Positions 33,525 through 42,208 of a stretch of DNA of 54,529 nucleotides are shown piece by piece. The notes under the pieces were generated by a model. That model was not told the DNA's origin. It searched no databases and saw only the letters and a program-made list of their open reading frames with translations. Both the position numbers and the translations under genes were made by a program. Each line of letters starts with the position of its first letter. The first letter of the stretch is position 1. The DNA is from Cypionkella sp. (GTDB lineage: Bacteria > Pseudomonadota > Alphaproteobacteria > Rhodobacterales > Rhodobacteraceae): the NCBI RefSeq assembly GCF_028290025.1, contig NZ_JAQGKQ010000035.1, positions 1-54,529 on the forward strand, in the 5' to 3' direction.

Positions 33525-34817
33525 TTATTCGATTGCGCGGCCTTCGATCTGGATCATGCCTTGGCCCAGCTGGATTTTCAGATCTCGCGCTGACACGATC
33601 CTGCCCGACTGAACGGTGTTGAGGATGCGCGCGGCTTTCGAGAGGTCAGAGCCAATCTCGATCACAAGCTTGGCGTGGTTTGGCGGTATGTCGAAAATCA
33701 GAATGAACGTCGGCTTCGCCTTCGACGTGTCAATCAGCACCGCGTCCGGGCTCTGCAAATGCGCAGGAAGCTGACGGTACCATGCCAAATCCACCGGAGC
33801 GACCTTTGGAGCCTGACCCGGATGCTTTGCCTTCGTGCTCGGCGTCGTGACGTCCAGCGTGCCCCGGAAACTGTGCTGGATGTTTTTATCGGTCACTGCG
33901 ATTTCTGCCGAGGCGATCTGAATGTTCTGTAGCTTGGCCGCTGCCACCCAATTCGGCTTCAGGGCTCCGACGATCATAAAGTTCTGCTCGACATACGAGC
34001 TTAGCGATTTGGTAACGAACGCATCGAACTGCGCAACCAGCTGCTCGGTTGCAGTTTTAGACAGCAGGCTGGCCGCGAGATCAGCGCCGATCGCTGCAGG
34101 ATGGTTCGGTATTTTGCCAAGCGCACGGGCGATGTCATCCGAGACACTGGCACCCACAGCATAATCCCAGCCTTTGTCGATGCCACGCGGCGCGCCGGTC
34201 TTTGGGTCTGGCATCTGCCACCCGTCGGGCAAGAGTTTGTCCGGATCGCCCCCCATGCGGCGGACGCCGGCTGCGGTGTTTGCGCCATAAACGCTGCAGG
34301 TGCAGCCCCAGCCGTTCGGAGGGGCGTGACTTTGCCAGAACGGATGATCGGGCGGCAGGGCGACGCCATCCCAAGCCAAGTGCTGCAGGCGTGGCTCCAT
34401 CGCGTTGCCGTGGCTGTAAACCCAGAACTTGAACTTGCCGTCGACGAGTTGCGCCATACGCCCGGACGCATAAGACGTCGCCATATTGGTGCGGTAGATC
34501 ACACGCGCCCGCCAAGCCCGGCCCTTCTCCGTCGTATCACCAGTCCAACCGCGCCAATTGTGGGCGTCCGCCGTGGCGAGAAACTCCGCCTTGAACTTGT
34601 CAAAGGACCGATGCTCGACGACAGCACGATCGACGGCCGCAGCGAGGTCAGCCAGAAGATCAGCTTTCATCGCTCCCGCAATAACAAACGCCCGTTCATG
34701 CTGGTCATGGAGCAGATCGTCCCAAGCTTGGGTCGGAACCGGATTGGCCAGCCGCAACCGGAGCGCTGCAACTTGCTCGCGGAACGGCGATCCAAAAGTC
34801 GCGCTGAGAACGGTCAA
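33525..34817 (-). CDS. Minor head protein gpF (SPP1 gp7/Mu gpF) with nuclease-like C-terminus
   Basis: A 430-residue protein. Residues about 60-240 are the head morphogenesis domain, with RVIYRTNMATSYASGRMAQLVDG, WVYSHGNAMEPRLQHLAWDGVALPPDHPFWQSHAPPNGWGCTC and WDYAVG. Residues about 290-420 form an extra domain (IAVTDKNIQHSFRG, then DAVLIDTSKAKPTFILIFDIPPNHAKLVIEIG) resembling the PBECR group of toxin-nuclease-like domains fused to phage head proteins. The extra domain may be delivered with DNA. Activity is inferred. Confidence 0.85.
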   Translation of the reverse strand: MTVLSATFGSPFREQVAALRLRLANPVPTQAWDDLLHDQHERAFVIAGAMKADLLADLAAAVDRAVVEHRSFDKFKAEFLATADAHNWRGWTGDTTEKGRAWRARVIYRTNMATSYASGRMAQLVDGKFKFWVYSHGNAMEPRLQHLAWDGVALPPDHPFWQSHAPPNGWGCTCSVYGANTAAGVRRMGGDPDKLLPDGWQMPDPKTGAPRGIDKGWDYAVGASVSDDIARALGKIPNHPAAIGADLAASLLSKTATEQLVAQFDAFVTKSLSSYVEQNFMIVGALKPNWVAAAKLQNIQIASAEIAVTDKNIQHSFRGTLDVTTPSTKAKHPGQAPKVAPVDLAWYRQLPAHLQSPDAVLIDTSKAKPTFILIFDIPPNHAKLVIEIGSDLSKAARILNTVQSGRIVSARDLKIQLGQGMIQIEGRAIE

Positions 34818-36439
34818 TCGCTCGCCTCCGTCACATCGACCCTTCCGGCCAGATTGGCTGCAATGAACCCTTGCGCCAAAACAGCCGCCAGTGCGGCAGA
34901 TGGCAGTTTGTCAAAGCCCTCGGCCAGCATCGCTCGGAGTTCCTCAAAGCTGGTGGCTACGGCGAACATGTCCGCCACCCGCGCAACGATTGCATCCATC
35001 GCCGGCGCGGCTTCTATTGCCATCTGATCGGTCAGCAGGCTCTCAGCCGACACCCCCTGTTTTTTGCCCGCTAAGGGGCCTTCTGTCTGTAGGGCGGGCG
35101 TTGGCGCTGTTTGACCCTCAACCCGTTTAATAACGTCTGGAACCCGTTTAATTTTTGAATTCGGATCGTTAGGGTCGGCGGGCACCGCACCCGCACCCTC
35201 CGGACGGAGCAATTTGGCCCCCGCTTTGGGTTCAGGCAGGCCAAATCGGGAAAGGATCGTCGCCTGTTCGACTTCAAGACCGCGATCAATCAGCGGCCCC
35301 AAAGCATCAGACAGAGCTTTCAGATCTTCCTCTTCCGGCTCCTCGATGCGCAAACGCGGATATGCCGCTTGCGGGCCATATTCCATCTGTACCCAGATCG
35401 GCACGAGATCGCGGTTGAGGGTGGCTGCGAGCGCCCGCGCATCGGCGCGCTTGATGTCTTTGCGCACATCGCCGTGCTCGGCTCCGGAGCCAAGGCCACC
35501 GGTCACAGCATCGGTCGTCGCCGTCTGGCCGAGGACCGCTTTCGAGATCTGCATGTCGATCCAGTCGCAGCGCTCTTTGTACATGCTGTGACCGGCCCCG
35601 ACGTTGCCGCTTTCGATGAAGTCGATCGACATGCTTTCGGGAATAATCGCCGCGCAATCACCCGCGATATTGGCCACCGCGCGAAACAGCGTCGCCTTAT
35701 CCTGCTCGGAAGCGCCGGGCCCGAACTTGCCGACCCGCACCGGCTGGCCATAGGTCTGGCTGAAGATCGCCCAGTCGCGCTGGCTGAAGGCTTTGAACAT
35801 CCATGCCCAAGCCGCACCGCGCGCAATGCCGCTGCGCATCGGCAAGCCCGATTTCGCCTGCATCCGGCAGAAGATGAACTTGGCTGGTGTCAGCGGCTCC
35901 TCTTGGCCGTTTTCTGTGATCAAAAGCGGCGTTGCCAGATCCCGGCGATGAAAGCGGAACCAGCGCTGATCGCGGCGCACTAAGCGGGGCGAGTATTGCC
36001 CTTCCGAATGATCATAGGTCACTTCGGTAAAGCTGTAGCCTTTTGCCACCGCGTCCAGGATATCAAACAGCTCGTCTTGCAGCTCGTCGCGCTTTAGCCA
36101 ATCGCGGATCAGCTGGGCATGTTTTTCATGCTCGGGCGAATCCGACGCGGCATCCACCTTGACCTCAATTTGACTGACCGCGCGGCGGCGGGTGCCCAAA
36201 ACGCCCTGATAGTGCAGATCGCGCTCTTCAATGGTTTCGGCCAACTCAAGGTAGCGGATCGGATCGCCAACGTCGGCTTCGCGCAAGATGTTGGCCAAAC
36301 GCAGTGGGTTTAACCCATCGCCCGGATAGCCAGAAATCGGGCTGCGCACGCCGCCAAGCGTGGGGCCCGCAACTTCTTGGGTCAGCGATTGGCGGGCGAA
36401 GGGCCTGCCATAGGCATCGAGCAGGACGGGGGATTTCAT
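34814..36439 (-). CDS. Portal protein (DUF935, Mu gp29)
   Basis: A 541-residue protein of the DUF935 family. Marks are the start SPVLLDAYGRPFARQSLTQEVAGPTLGGVR, LETIEERDLHYQGVLGTRRRAVSQIEVKV-type region, WAIFSQTYGQPVRVGKFGPGASEQDKATL and AVLGQTATTDAVTGGLGSGAEHGDVRKD. It forms the ring for DNA packaging and ejection. It overlaps the terminase stop and gpF start. The C-terminal 100 residues are a variable alpha-helical region. Confidence 0.94.
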   Translation of the reverse strand: MKSPVLLDAYGRPFARQSLTQEVAGPTLGGVRSPISGYPGDGLNPLRLANILREADVGDPIRYLELAETIEERDLHYQGVLGTRRRAVSQIEVKVDAASDSPEHEKHAQLIRDWLKRDELQDELFDILDAVAKGYSFTEVTYDHSEGQYSPRLVRRDQRWFRFHRRDLATPLLITENGQEEPLTPAKFIFCRMQAKSGLPMRSGIARGAAWAWMFKAFSQRDWAIFSQTYGQPVRVGKFGPGASEQDKATLFRAVANIAGDCAAIIPESMSIDFIESGNVGAGHSMYKERCDWIDMQISKAVLGQTATTDAVTGGLGSGAEHGDVRKDIKRADARALAATLNRDLVPIWVQMEYGPQAAYPRLRIEEPEEEDLKALSDALGPLIDRGLEVEQATILSRFGLPEPKAGAKLLRPEGAGAVPADPNDPNSKIKRVPDVIKRVEGQTAPTPALQTEGPLAGKKQGVSAESLLTDQMAIEAAPAMDAIVARVADMFAVATSFEELRAMLAEGFDKLPSAALAAVLAQGFIAANLAGRVDVTEASD

Positions 36440-38094
36440 CAAATGCTTCCTCTTAGGCCAGCGCCCAACGGCGCGCGATAGCCGCCACCGCTGTCATCTT
36501 CGTTCGGCAGGTCGGTATAATCGGTCGGGCCCGTGCCTGCGTTGGGACGCGAAACGGCCTGATAATGGTATTCGACAAAACGCAAGCGGCTCGCCCAATG
36601 CGCCAGAGCGATGGCAATCCCATGGTCACCGTGGCGCTTTTTGCCCGTGCTGCCTTCGCGCAATGCCGGCACACGGGCGATGCCGCGCACGATTTTGATG
36701 GCGCGGATGTCGGCCAAGTGCTCGGCGTCGGCAATCAGTGCCAGCATGTCATCTTCAAACGCGACCTTCAGCGGCGGCATGTGCAGCCGATACCACTCCT
36801 CGGAAAACTTCACCGCGATGACAATACCCGAGCCTTCGGGGTCTTCGCGCAAACCAAACTCGCGACCCAAATCCTCGGCCACGGTCCAGCCCATGCCGGT
36901 GGCGTCGAAGGCAGCGCCAATCAGCCGAGAACGCACATGCTCAAAGATAGTCCGCACAATCAGTTTCTGCTCGACACCCGGCACATTGCGCAACTCAAAC
37001 GCCAAAACTTCGCGGCGTTTAAGACGCTGTTCAATGGCCATTAAACTACCTGCTGTAAGGTCGGCCACGCGGGCAAAGTCAAAGCCGAAGGCAAACTGCG
37101 GTGCGAGGTCCAGCTGGGCGAGCTGCGCGCGCAGCTCCTCAATGAAGGGGGCCATTGCCGACGCCTGATCGAGCCGCGAGCGGAACATATAATCGGCGGG
37201 CAACTCCAACCGCAGCACCGGCGTTTGGACCGTCATGCGCGCTTCAATCAGTGGGGCGGGCAACCATGCTCCGGAGGAAAGCGACGGCACGCAGAACAAT
37301 TCCTCGTCCGCACCGTCGCCGTAAAAGTCTATGATATCTTGCCGCCACTTCGCCTCGGCGGCAGGCGTCCACGTTTTGCCGGTGACAAGGCAGATGCGCT
37401 GGTAGAGCCCCTCGGTCAGGGCCTGATCGAAGTCGATGCGGATATGCTGGAACTTCGACTTCAGCGAGAGGATGTCTTGGATTTGCGCGTTGAACTCGTT
37501 GTCGACGCCGTCATGCGTCGAGCAAACGATAACCTGACCGCCCCACATCAGGAACGCCAGTGCCGCCTTCAAGAGCTCCTTCAGGCTGTCCACGAATGCA
37601 GCCTCGTCGACGATGATCACGCCCTGCTTGCCGCGCAGGCCGCGTGGGGCGGAGGACAGCGCCATGATCTCGAAGCCAGAGGCGAACTTGATCCGGAAGG
37701 CGTTGATCGCCTTGTCTGCATCGTCCTGGTCAAACAGCGTCTCTTCAACTTCGCCGACAGCCACTTCGAAGGCCCGCGCCCACATTGCGCAGGCGTCAAT
37801 GAACTCGCGCGTCATCTCGCGGCTGTATGAGATGTACATCACATCCATGCCGCCCGCCGCTTTCTGACGACCAGCGCGCATAACGGCATAGGCGGCAAGC
37901 CCCCATGTCAGGCCAATCCGGCGCGACTTCTCAACAAACAGCACCGGGCATGTGCCGTCGAGCAGCTTCACGGTGCGCGCCTGATAGGGCAGCAGCACCT
38001 TGGGCAAACCCACCTCGGCGATAACGTCTGGCATCGCGGCCATCGCCTCGCGACGCTGGTCTTCCCATTCAGTGGCGGTCAGCGTGTTGCCCAT
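36439..38094 (-). CDS. Terminase large subunit (Mu gp28)
   Basis: A 551-residue packaging motor. The ATPase Walker A-like segment is VEKSRRIGLTW (K56-area), and Walker B is GVIIVDEAAFVD with D163 and E164. The C-terminal nuclease domain begins FGFDFARVADLTAG. This layout and SAPRGLRGKQG coupling motif match Mu gp28. It cuts and packages phage DNA into heads, and in Mu this takes flanking host DNA. It overlaps neighbours at both ends. Confidence 0.95.
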   Translation of the reverse strand: MGNTLTATEWEDQRREAMAAMPDVIAEVGLPKVLLPYQARTVKLLDGTCPVLFVEKSRRIGLTWGLAAYAVMRAGRQKAAGGMDVMYISYSREMTREFIDACAMWARAFEVAVGEVEETLFDQDDADKAINAFRIKFASGFEIMALSSAPRGLRGKQGVIIVDEAAFVDSLKELLKAALAFLMWGGQVIVCSTHDGVDNEFNAQIQDILSLKSKFQHIRIDFDQALTEGLYQRICLVTGKTWTPAAEAKWRQDIIDFYGDGADEELFCVPSLSSGAWLPAPLIEARMTVQTPVLRLELPADYMFRSRLDQASAMAPFIEELRAQLAQLDLAPQFAFGFDFARVADLTAGSLMAIEQRLKRREVLAFELRNVPGVEQKLIVRTIFEHVRSRLIGAAFDATGMGWTVAEDLGREFGLREDPEGSGIVIAVKFSEEWYRLHMPPLKVAFEDDMLALIADAEHLADIRAIKIVRGIARVPALREGSTGKKRHGDHGIAIALAHWASRLRFVEYHYQAVSRPNAGTGPTDYTDLPNEDDSGGGYRAPLGAGLRGSI

Positions 38095-38411
38095 CAAACT
38101 TTATCCGCCAAATCAAGCAGGCCACGCCCATGGGTGTAGGTGTAGCCATCGACGGTGACGGCGACCGAGAATTGCAACCGGCCAGGTGCTGCCGGCAGAC
38201 CAACCGGCGAGAAAGCCCAGATGCCGGTGCCCGATCCAAGCGCCGTGCCGCTGATGATCAGAACGGTATCGGCGATCTTAACGCGCAACGCGGCCGTCGC
38301 GGTATCGATGACGCTCACCTCCCCCGCTTGGATCAGAACCTTGAGGTCCACCAAGATCGGATCGCCGTCGCCAACACTGCGATAAATCTCTACGGCACTT
38401 GCGGCTTTCAT
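38094..38411 (-). CDS. Small beta-rich phage protein, unknown
   Basis: A 105-residue protein (MKAASAVEIYRSVGDGDPILVDLKVLIQAGEVSVIDTATAALRVKIAD...). It is beta-strand rich and ends LLDLADKV just before the terminase start, with overlaps on both sides. An Ig-like or jelly-roll fold is plausible. Linked to the large beta-helix gene upstream, so it may join it in the virion. No family recognised. Confidence 0.6.
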   Translation of the reverse strand: MKAASAVEIYRSVGDGDPILVDLKVLIQAGEVSVIDTATAALRVKIADTVLIISGTALGSGTGIWAFSPVGLPAAPGRLQFSVAVTVDGYTYTHGRGLLDLADKV

Positions 38412-41149
38412 GCGGCTGTCTCCAAAAGTTTTGACGGTCGGGCGTCGGCTAGGAACGCCACGGGTTGGGCATCGGCGCAGAGCCGCGTAGGGGTGTGGGT
38501 GGCGAGCAATCGATCCCAATCGATCAGCGGTGCGGGCGATGATGTGCCGGTGAGGCCGATGCTTCCGGTTGCTCCCCCTTTTACGGGGGCTTTGCCCTGC
38601 CCAGAACCCGCAACGTCGAGACTGCCGATCCCACCGCCCGCTATGGGGGAAAGACCCGGTGGCGTGCCGGCTGCGATCCCGCCAAGCGAAACGTCACCTG
38701 CCGCAACGCCCGCGACTTTGGCCAAGCCAACTACATCCCCGCCGAGGGAAAGGGCGCCGGCCGCAACCGCCTTAACCTTTGCGGTGCCAACTGCTCCACC
38801 GTCCAGCGGGAGCGTCCCGGCCCCGACCGCACCCGTGGGCGACCCAGCAACACCGACACCAACTCCGCTCAACGGTATTGTGCCGGCTGCGACAGCGGCT
38901 GCAGGAGTCGCGCCCGCTCCGGCTCCAGCCAGCGGTATCGCGCCCGCGCCCACCCCAACTGCGGGGGCCGCGCCGGTACCGGCTCCAGTCAGTGGCAAAG
39001 TTCCAACGGCACCGCCTGCCACCGGCGCGCGCCCGGCCGCAGCGCCGTCGAGCGATACCGTGCCCGCGCCAGTGCCGATTGATCCCGTCGCCGCAACCAT
39101 CTGCAACGCGCCTGCCAGACCCGTGCCGTCGTTCGGGATCGCGCGCCCCATGAAATCATGGCTCCAAGGCGCTTGACCTGCCGGGATCAATGGCAGCTGC
39201 GTTCCTGCGGTTGGCGTGTAATCGCCACCACCGCCGCCCGCGCCTAAGAATGATTTGTCATTGACCCAAGGCAGATTGAGCGGCGCTGCGTTGGTCCCCA
39301 TAATATCGCCAAGAGCGGAAATCTCGCCAATCCACTGTCCGACCCCCGGAGCCGTGGCGGTGTTGGTGTCGCCGCGCCGGGCTGCGTTGCCGCGCGCCAA
39401 TGCCTTGTAGATCACCGACCAATTGCCGACCAGAGCGGCGTTGGTCCCAAAGGTGTCCGACTTCATGTTGTATTCGTCATGGCTGCAAAATTTATGCACC
39501 ACATGCTTTTGAACGGTGACAGAACCGGTGTCCTGATAGGCCATATTGGTTCTAGCACCGACCATCGTGTCACACATGATCAGCAGGTTTTCGACAGGGT
39601 TGACGTTGCCGTCGGCATTGAGCGTAACCACTGCGCTGGTGACGCCGCCAGACTGCTCGCAAACCACACCAAGGATCGCAAAGCCGCGCGCCCCAATAAC
39701 GCCACTTGTGGATATGCACCTTCCGCCGTCCGTCGTCGCCATCATCATCGACCAGCCGACCATGGTTCCCAAGCTCGCCGGGATGCCCGTCGTGCCAGCC
39801 AAGTCGAATATTCCGCCGATAATCTTAGACCCAAGGATGCAATACGTGGTGCTGGCGTCGGTAAAGCTGCCGTCGCACCCAATCGTGATAACGGCCTTGT
39901 TGGTGACACCCGTAGGACGCGCCTGACCGACCGAAGCCGTTTGCGTGCAGTTTATGAAAAAGCAAAGCCCAGTGCGGTAAATCCAGCTGTCATAGGCTAC
40001 AAAACCGCTTGCGTCGAAGTGGACATTTTCAAACGCCATCATCGTCGAAAATGTCAGGTTGGCGGCGGCGTTATCGAGAAAGCCTATGGCCCCCGTCGCC
40101 CCGCGCTTGAGCGTGATATTCCTGAAAACACATTGGTTTGGTAGGCTGCTTGTCTGAGTAGAGCCCTTGTCCTGCAAGATCGTGGTGCGCTGTTTAGTCG
40201 GATCGGCGGCCTCAATGATCAAGGGCCAAGCGTTTGTTGGCCCGTTTGTCCGCAAAACCGTATTCATCACATGCGTGCCTTCGACGAGGCGCACGATGCA
40301 GTTGTTTACGAAATTGCGGGCATAGTTGGTATTGCTAAAGGTGCGCAGCGCAAGGCACGCCGCAGCGCAGGTTAGAAATGGCAAAGCCGCAGCGGTTGCC
40401 GCCGTTGCAGAGGCCACGCCCGTGCTGTCATTGCCCAGAGTTGCATCGACATAGGCGAAGGGCTGACCATAGCTGCCCGTCCGGTTGTTCAGGACCAGAA
40501 GCGTCGTAAAGTTCGGCGAAGGATAAACACTGCCATCCACCGAGGCTTGAAAGGCAGTACCGACCCAAGGATAAATTATCGCGTCAATTGTGACTGCCGC
40601 GCCTGCGATAAACCCGGTGAAGTCCAGATCGGCGGCATAGTGCGGGACGCTAAAACCTGATGCGGAATAAAAGGCAACCGACATGGCGGTAACTGTTTGC
40701 GTGACCGTCGTCGTGCCATCGGTGGCAATGAATTTGACTGCGCGGACGGCCCGTCCGGCGCGAGCGTGAGCATGACCGACCGCCAGCCGGGCGCGGAATG
40801 TATTGGCGGCGCATACTTCCCGATCTCGATTGAGCCACTTCGGAATTGCCAAGGGCGCAAGCCGCGTGGAGTTGTTGACCGCGCCGCCCGCTATGAGATC
40901 GCCAATGTAGATTGGTTCGGAAAGCGCGACTTGATCGGCGGTTAGACTGGCCTGATTGGAATACGGTTGGCGTATCCGCGACATGCAGAGCAAATCATCC
41001 AAAAAGCTGATCGGCGCGCCCGTGTCATCAAACCCGGAGCGGGTGACGCTGAACAGCTCGGGCGAAGTGGCAGGCGCAAAAGTCGGCGGCGATGGATAGG
41101 TGACTGACCAGCCGTTGCCATTGACGCTTGCGAAAAGTGCAGCGGCCAT
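38408..41149 (-). CDS. Large beta-helix surface protein with C-terminal tandem repeats
   Basis: A 913-residue protein beginning MAAALFASVNGNGWSVTYPSPPTFAP, with GAGG upstream. Residues about 250-640 have a right-handed beta-helix look: many short strands with VRLVEGTHVMNTVL, CVFRNITLKRG, AFENVHFDASGF and ISTSGVIGARGFAILGVV. Residues about 690-868 are glycine/alanine repeats of near 20 residues. The gene sits between terminase and regulator genes, away from tail genes. It may be a spike, depolymerase or head fibre. Catalytic residues are not identifiable. Confidence 0.7.
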   Translation of the reverse strand: MAAALFASVNGNGWSVTYPSPPTFAPATSPELFSVTRSGFDDTGAPISFLDDLLCMSRIRQPYSNQASLTADQVALSEPIYIGDLIAGGAVNNSTRLAPLAIPKWLNRDREVCAANTFRARLAVGHAHARAGRAVRAVKFIATDGTTTVTQTVTAMSVAFYSASGFSVPHYAADLDFTGFIAGAAVTIDAIIYPWVGTAFQASVDGSVYPSPNFTTLLVLNNRTGSYGQPFAYVDATLGNDSTGVASATAATAAALPFLTCAAACLALRTFSNTNYARNFVNNCIVRLVEGTHVMNTVLRTNGPTNAWPLIIEAADPTKQRTTILQDKGSTQTSSLPNQCVFRNITLKRGATGAIGFLDNAAANLTFSTMMAFENVHFDASGFVAYDSWIYRTGLCFFINCTQTASVGQARPTGVTNKAVITIGCDGSFTDASTTYCILGSKIIGGIFDLAGTTGIPASLGTMVGWSMMMATTDGGRCISTSGVIGARGFAILGVVCEQSGGVTSAVVTLNADGNVNPVENLLIMCDTMVGARTNMAYQDTGSVTVQKHVVHKFCSHDEYNMKSDTFGTNAALVGNWSVIYKALARGNAARRGDTNTATAPGVGQWIGEISALGDIMGTNAAPLNLPWVNDKSFLGAGGGGGDYTPTAGTQLPLIPAGQAPWSHDFMGRAIPNDGTGLAGALQMVAATGSIGTGAGTVSLDGAAAGRAPVAGGAVGTLPLTGAGTGAAPAVGVGAGAIPLAGAGAGATPAAAVAAGTIPLSGVGVGVAGSPTGAVGAGTLPLDGGAVGTAKVKAVAAGALSLGGDVVGLAKVAGVAAGDVSLGGIAAGTPPGLSPIAGGGIGSLDVAGSGQGKAPVKGGATGSIGLTGTSSPAPLIDWDRLLATHTPTRLCADAQPVAFLADARPSKLLETAA
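38530..39085 (-). repeat. Tandem repeats coding near-20-residue Gly/Ala units
   Basis: About eight to nine degenerate units encode patterns such as GTLPLTGAGTGAAPAVGVGA, GAIPLAGAGAGATPAAAVAA and GALSLGGDVVGLAKVAGVAA. The common form is G-x-(I/L)-x-L-x-G then a loop and a V/A-rich end. Spaced near 60 bases. Such repeats often form extended fibres or sheet stacks and can vary in copy number. Confidence 0.75.
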
Positions 41150-41150
41150 G

Positions 41151-41507
41151 TCAATTCCTCTTTGCGTCGCGCCAGTGCCAGTTGGCATCGGTCAATTCTA
41201 GCCGGTAGCCGAGGCCATAAGATGCGACCACTCTGAAAGGGAAGCCGCGTGATTGTAATTTCAAATACTTAGCTGTGTTTCGTAGGGCCATTTCGCTGGC
41301 GTCTCTGCTGGGTATTTGAAAGTCCAACATATCCAGCAACGTGGTCTTGGTGACTATTCGCCCCGCTGACCTGAACAGCATGAGAAACAAAAACGCCGGC
41401 TTACGCTGAAATCCAGTATGGTCGATGACATCAGCCAACTCGACCTCATCGGCCAAAATGTTTGCCGAGACCACTGATCCGCAGCATGGGCAAACAGTCG
41501 TTTTCAC
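41151..41507 (-). CDS. Winged-helix regulator with N-terminal zinc ribbon (OmpR C-terminal-like)
   Basis: A 118-residue protein. The first 12 residues include CPCC. The rest matches an OmpR/PhoB DNA-binding domain: LFRSAGRIVTKTTLLDMLDF, then the recognition part MALRNTAKYLKLQSRGFPFRVVASYGLGYRLE. There is no receiver domain. It is directly upstream of the beta-helix gene and may regulate it or other late genes. Phage proteins of this kind have uncertain targets. Confidence 0.72.
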   Translation of the reverse strand: MKTTVCPCCGSVVSANILADEVELADVIDHTGFQRKPAFLFLMLFRSAGRIVTKTTLLDMLDFQIPSRDASEMALRNTAKYLKLQSRGFPFRVVASYGLGYRLELTDANWHWRDAKRN

Positions 41508-41902
41508 TAAGCACCGCCGATGTTCAACGTGAAGGAGGTGATGCTGACCGCCTGCGTGATCGCGAGGTTGATGTTGTCCAGCGTCATATCACCACCGCCA
41601 CCGGTGCCGGTAACGGTGCCTTGGTAGTCAACGACGCCGCCGCCCTTGATGCGATAATACCCCGCAATCCCAGTTGCGTCGGCGCTGAGGTCTTGCCAGA
41701 CGCCCGATAGGCCCTTCGCCCCGGCAGAGGCATTCGCCATCCAGTCAGAAGGCAAAACCATAGTGGCTAGCACCGTGCCGCTGTCTGCGACTCCGGTGTT
41801 CGCGGGCATCGACCCAGTACGAAGTTCAAGGGTGGGACTAGCGCCGGTTAAGGCTTCCATGGCGTCAAGGGCAGCGTTACGGACGCGGGGTGAGAATTGC
41901 AT
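41507..41902 (-). CDS. Conserved phage protein, unknown
   Basis: A 131-residue protein. It opens FSPRVRNAALDAMEALTGASPTLELRTGSMPA, has LPSDWMANASAG and ends in a beta-rich part with YQGTVTGTGGGGDMTLDNINLAITQAVSITSFTLNIGG. Similar proteins occur in several phages next to structural genes, with no defined role. It may be a small virion or fibre component. The start overlaps the following gene by one base. Confidence 0.68.
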   Translation of the reverse strand: MQFSPRVRNAALDAMEALTGASPTLELRTGSMPANTGVADSGTVLATMVLPSDWMANASAGAKGLSGVWQDLSADATGIAGYYRIKGGGVVDYQGTVTGTGGGGDMTLDNINLAITQAVSITSFTLNIGGA

Positions 41903-41953
41903 TGATGGTATCCCTTTGGGGCTTAAGTGAAGATTTGGCTCAGCAGGCGGCGC

Positions 41954-42208
41954 TCACTGCATCCCAAGCGCGGCTTTATACATTTCGATGATCGACTCTT
42001 CCTCGGCGATCTCGTCGGGCTTGCGTTTGCGCAGAGCGATGACGCGGCGCATTACCTTGGTGTCGTAGCCCCGGCCCTTCGCTTCGGCGAACAGCTCTTT
42101 TTCCTGTTCAGCCACGTCTTTCTTTTCAGCGGCCAGCTGCTCGGCGCGCTCGATGAACTGGCGGAGCTCTTCGGAGGTAACGCTGTAGGCTTCGGTGACG
42201 TTACTCAT
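41954..42208 (-). CDS. GapR/DUF2312 family nucleoid protein
   Basis: An 84-residue helical protein with EELRQFIERAEQLAAEKKDVAEQEKELFAEAKGRGYDTKVMRRVIALRKRKPDEIAEEESIIEMYKAALG, a signature of DUF2312/GapR. In Caulobacter, GapR binds overtwisted DNA ahead of replication and transcription. This copy is phage-borne, between structural genes and gp27, and may aid replication or packaging. It overlaps gp27 by ATGA. Confidence 0.88.
   Translation of the reverse strand: MSNVTEAYSVTSEELRQFIERAEQLAAEKKDVAEQEKELFAEAKGRGYDTKVMRRVIALRKRKPDEIAEEESIIEMYKAALGMQ

Noticed and set aside
38130..39176. A 348-residue Pro/Ala-rich plus-strand frame
   Set aside because: It is the complement of the Gly/Ala repeats in the beta-helix gene; composition follows from that.
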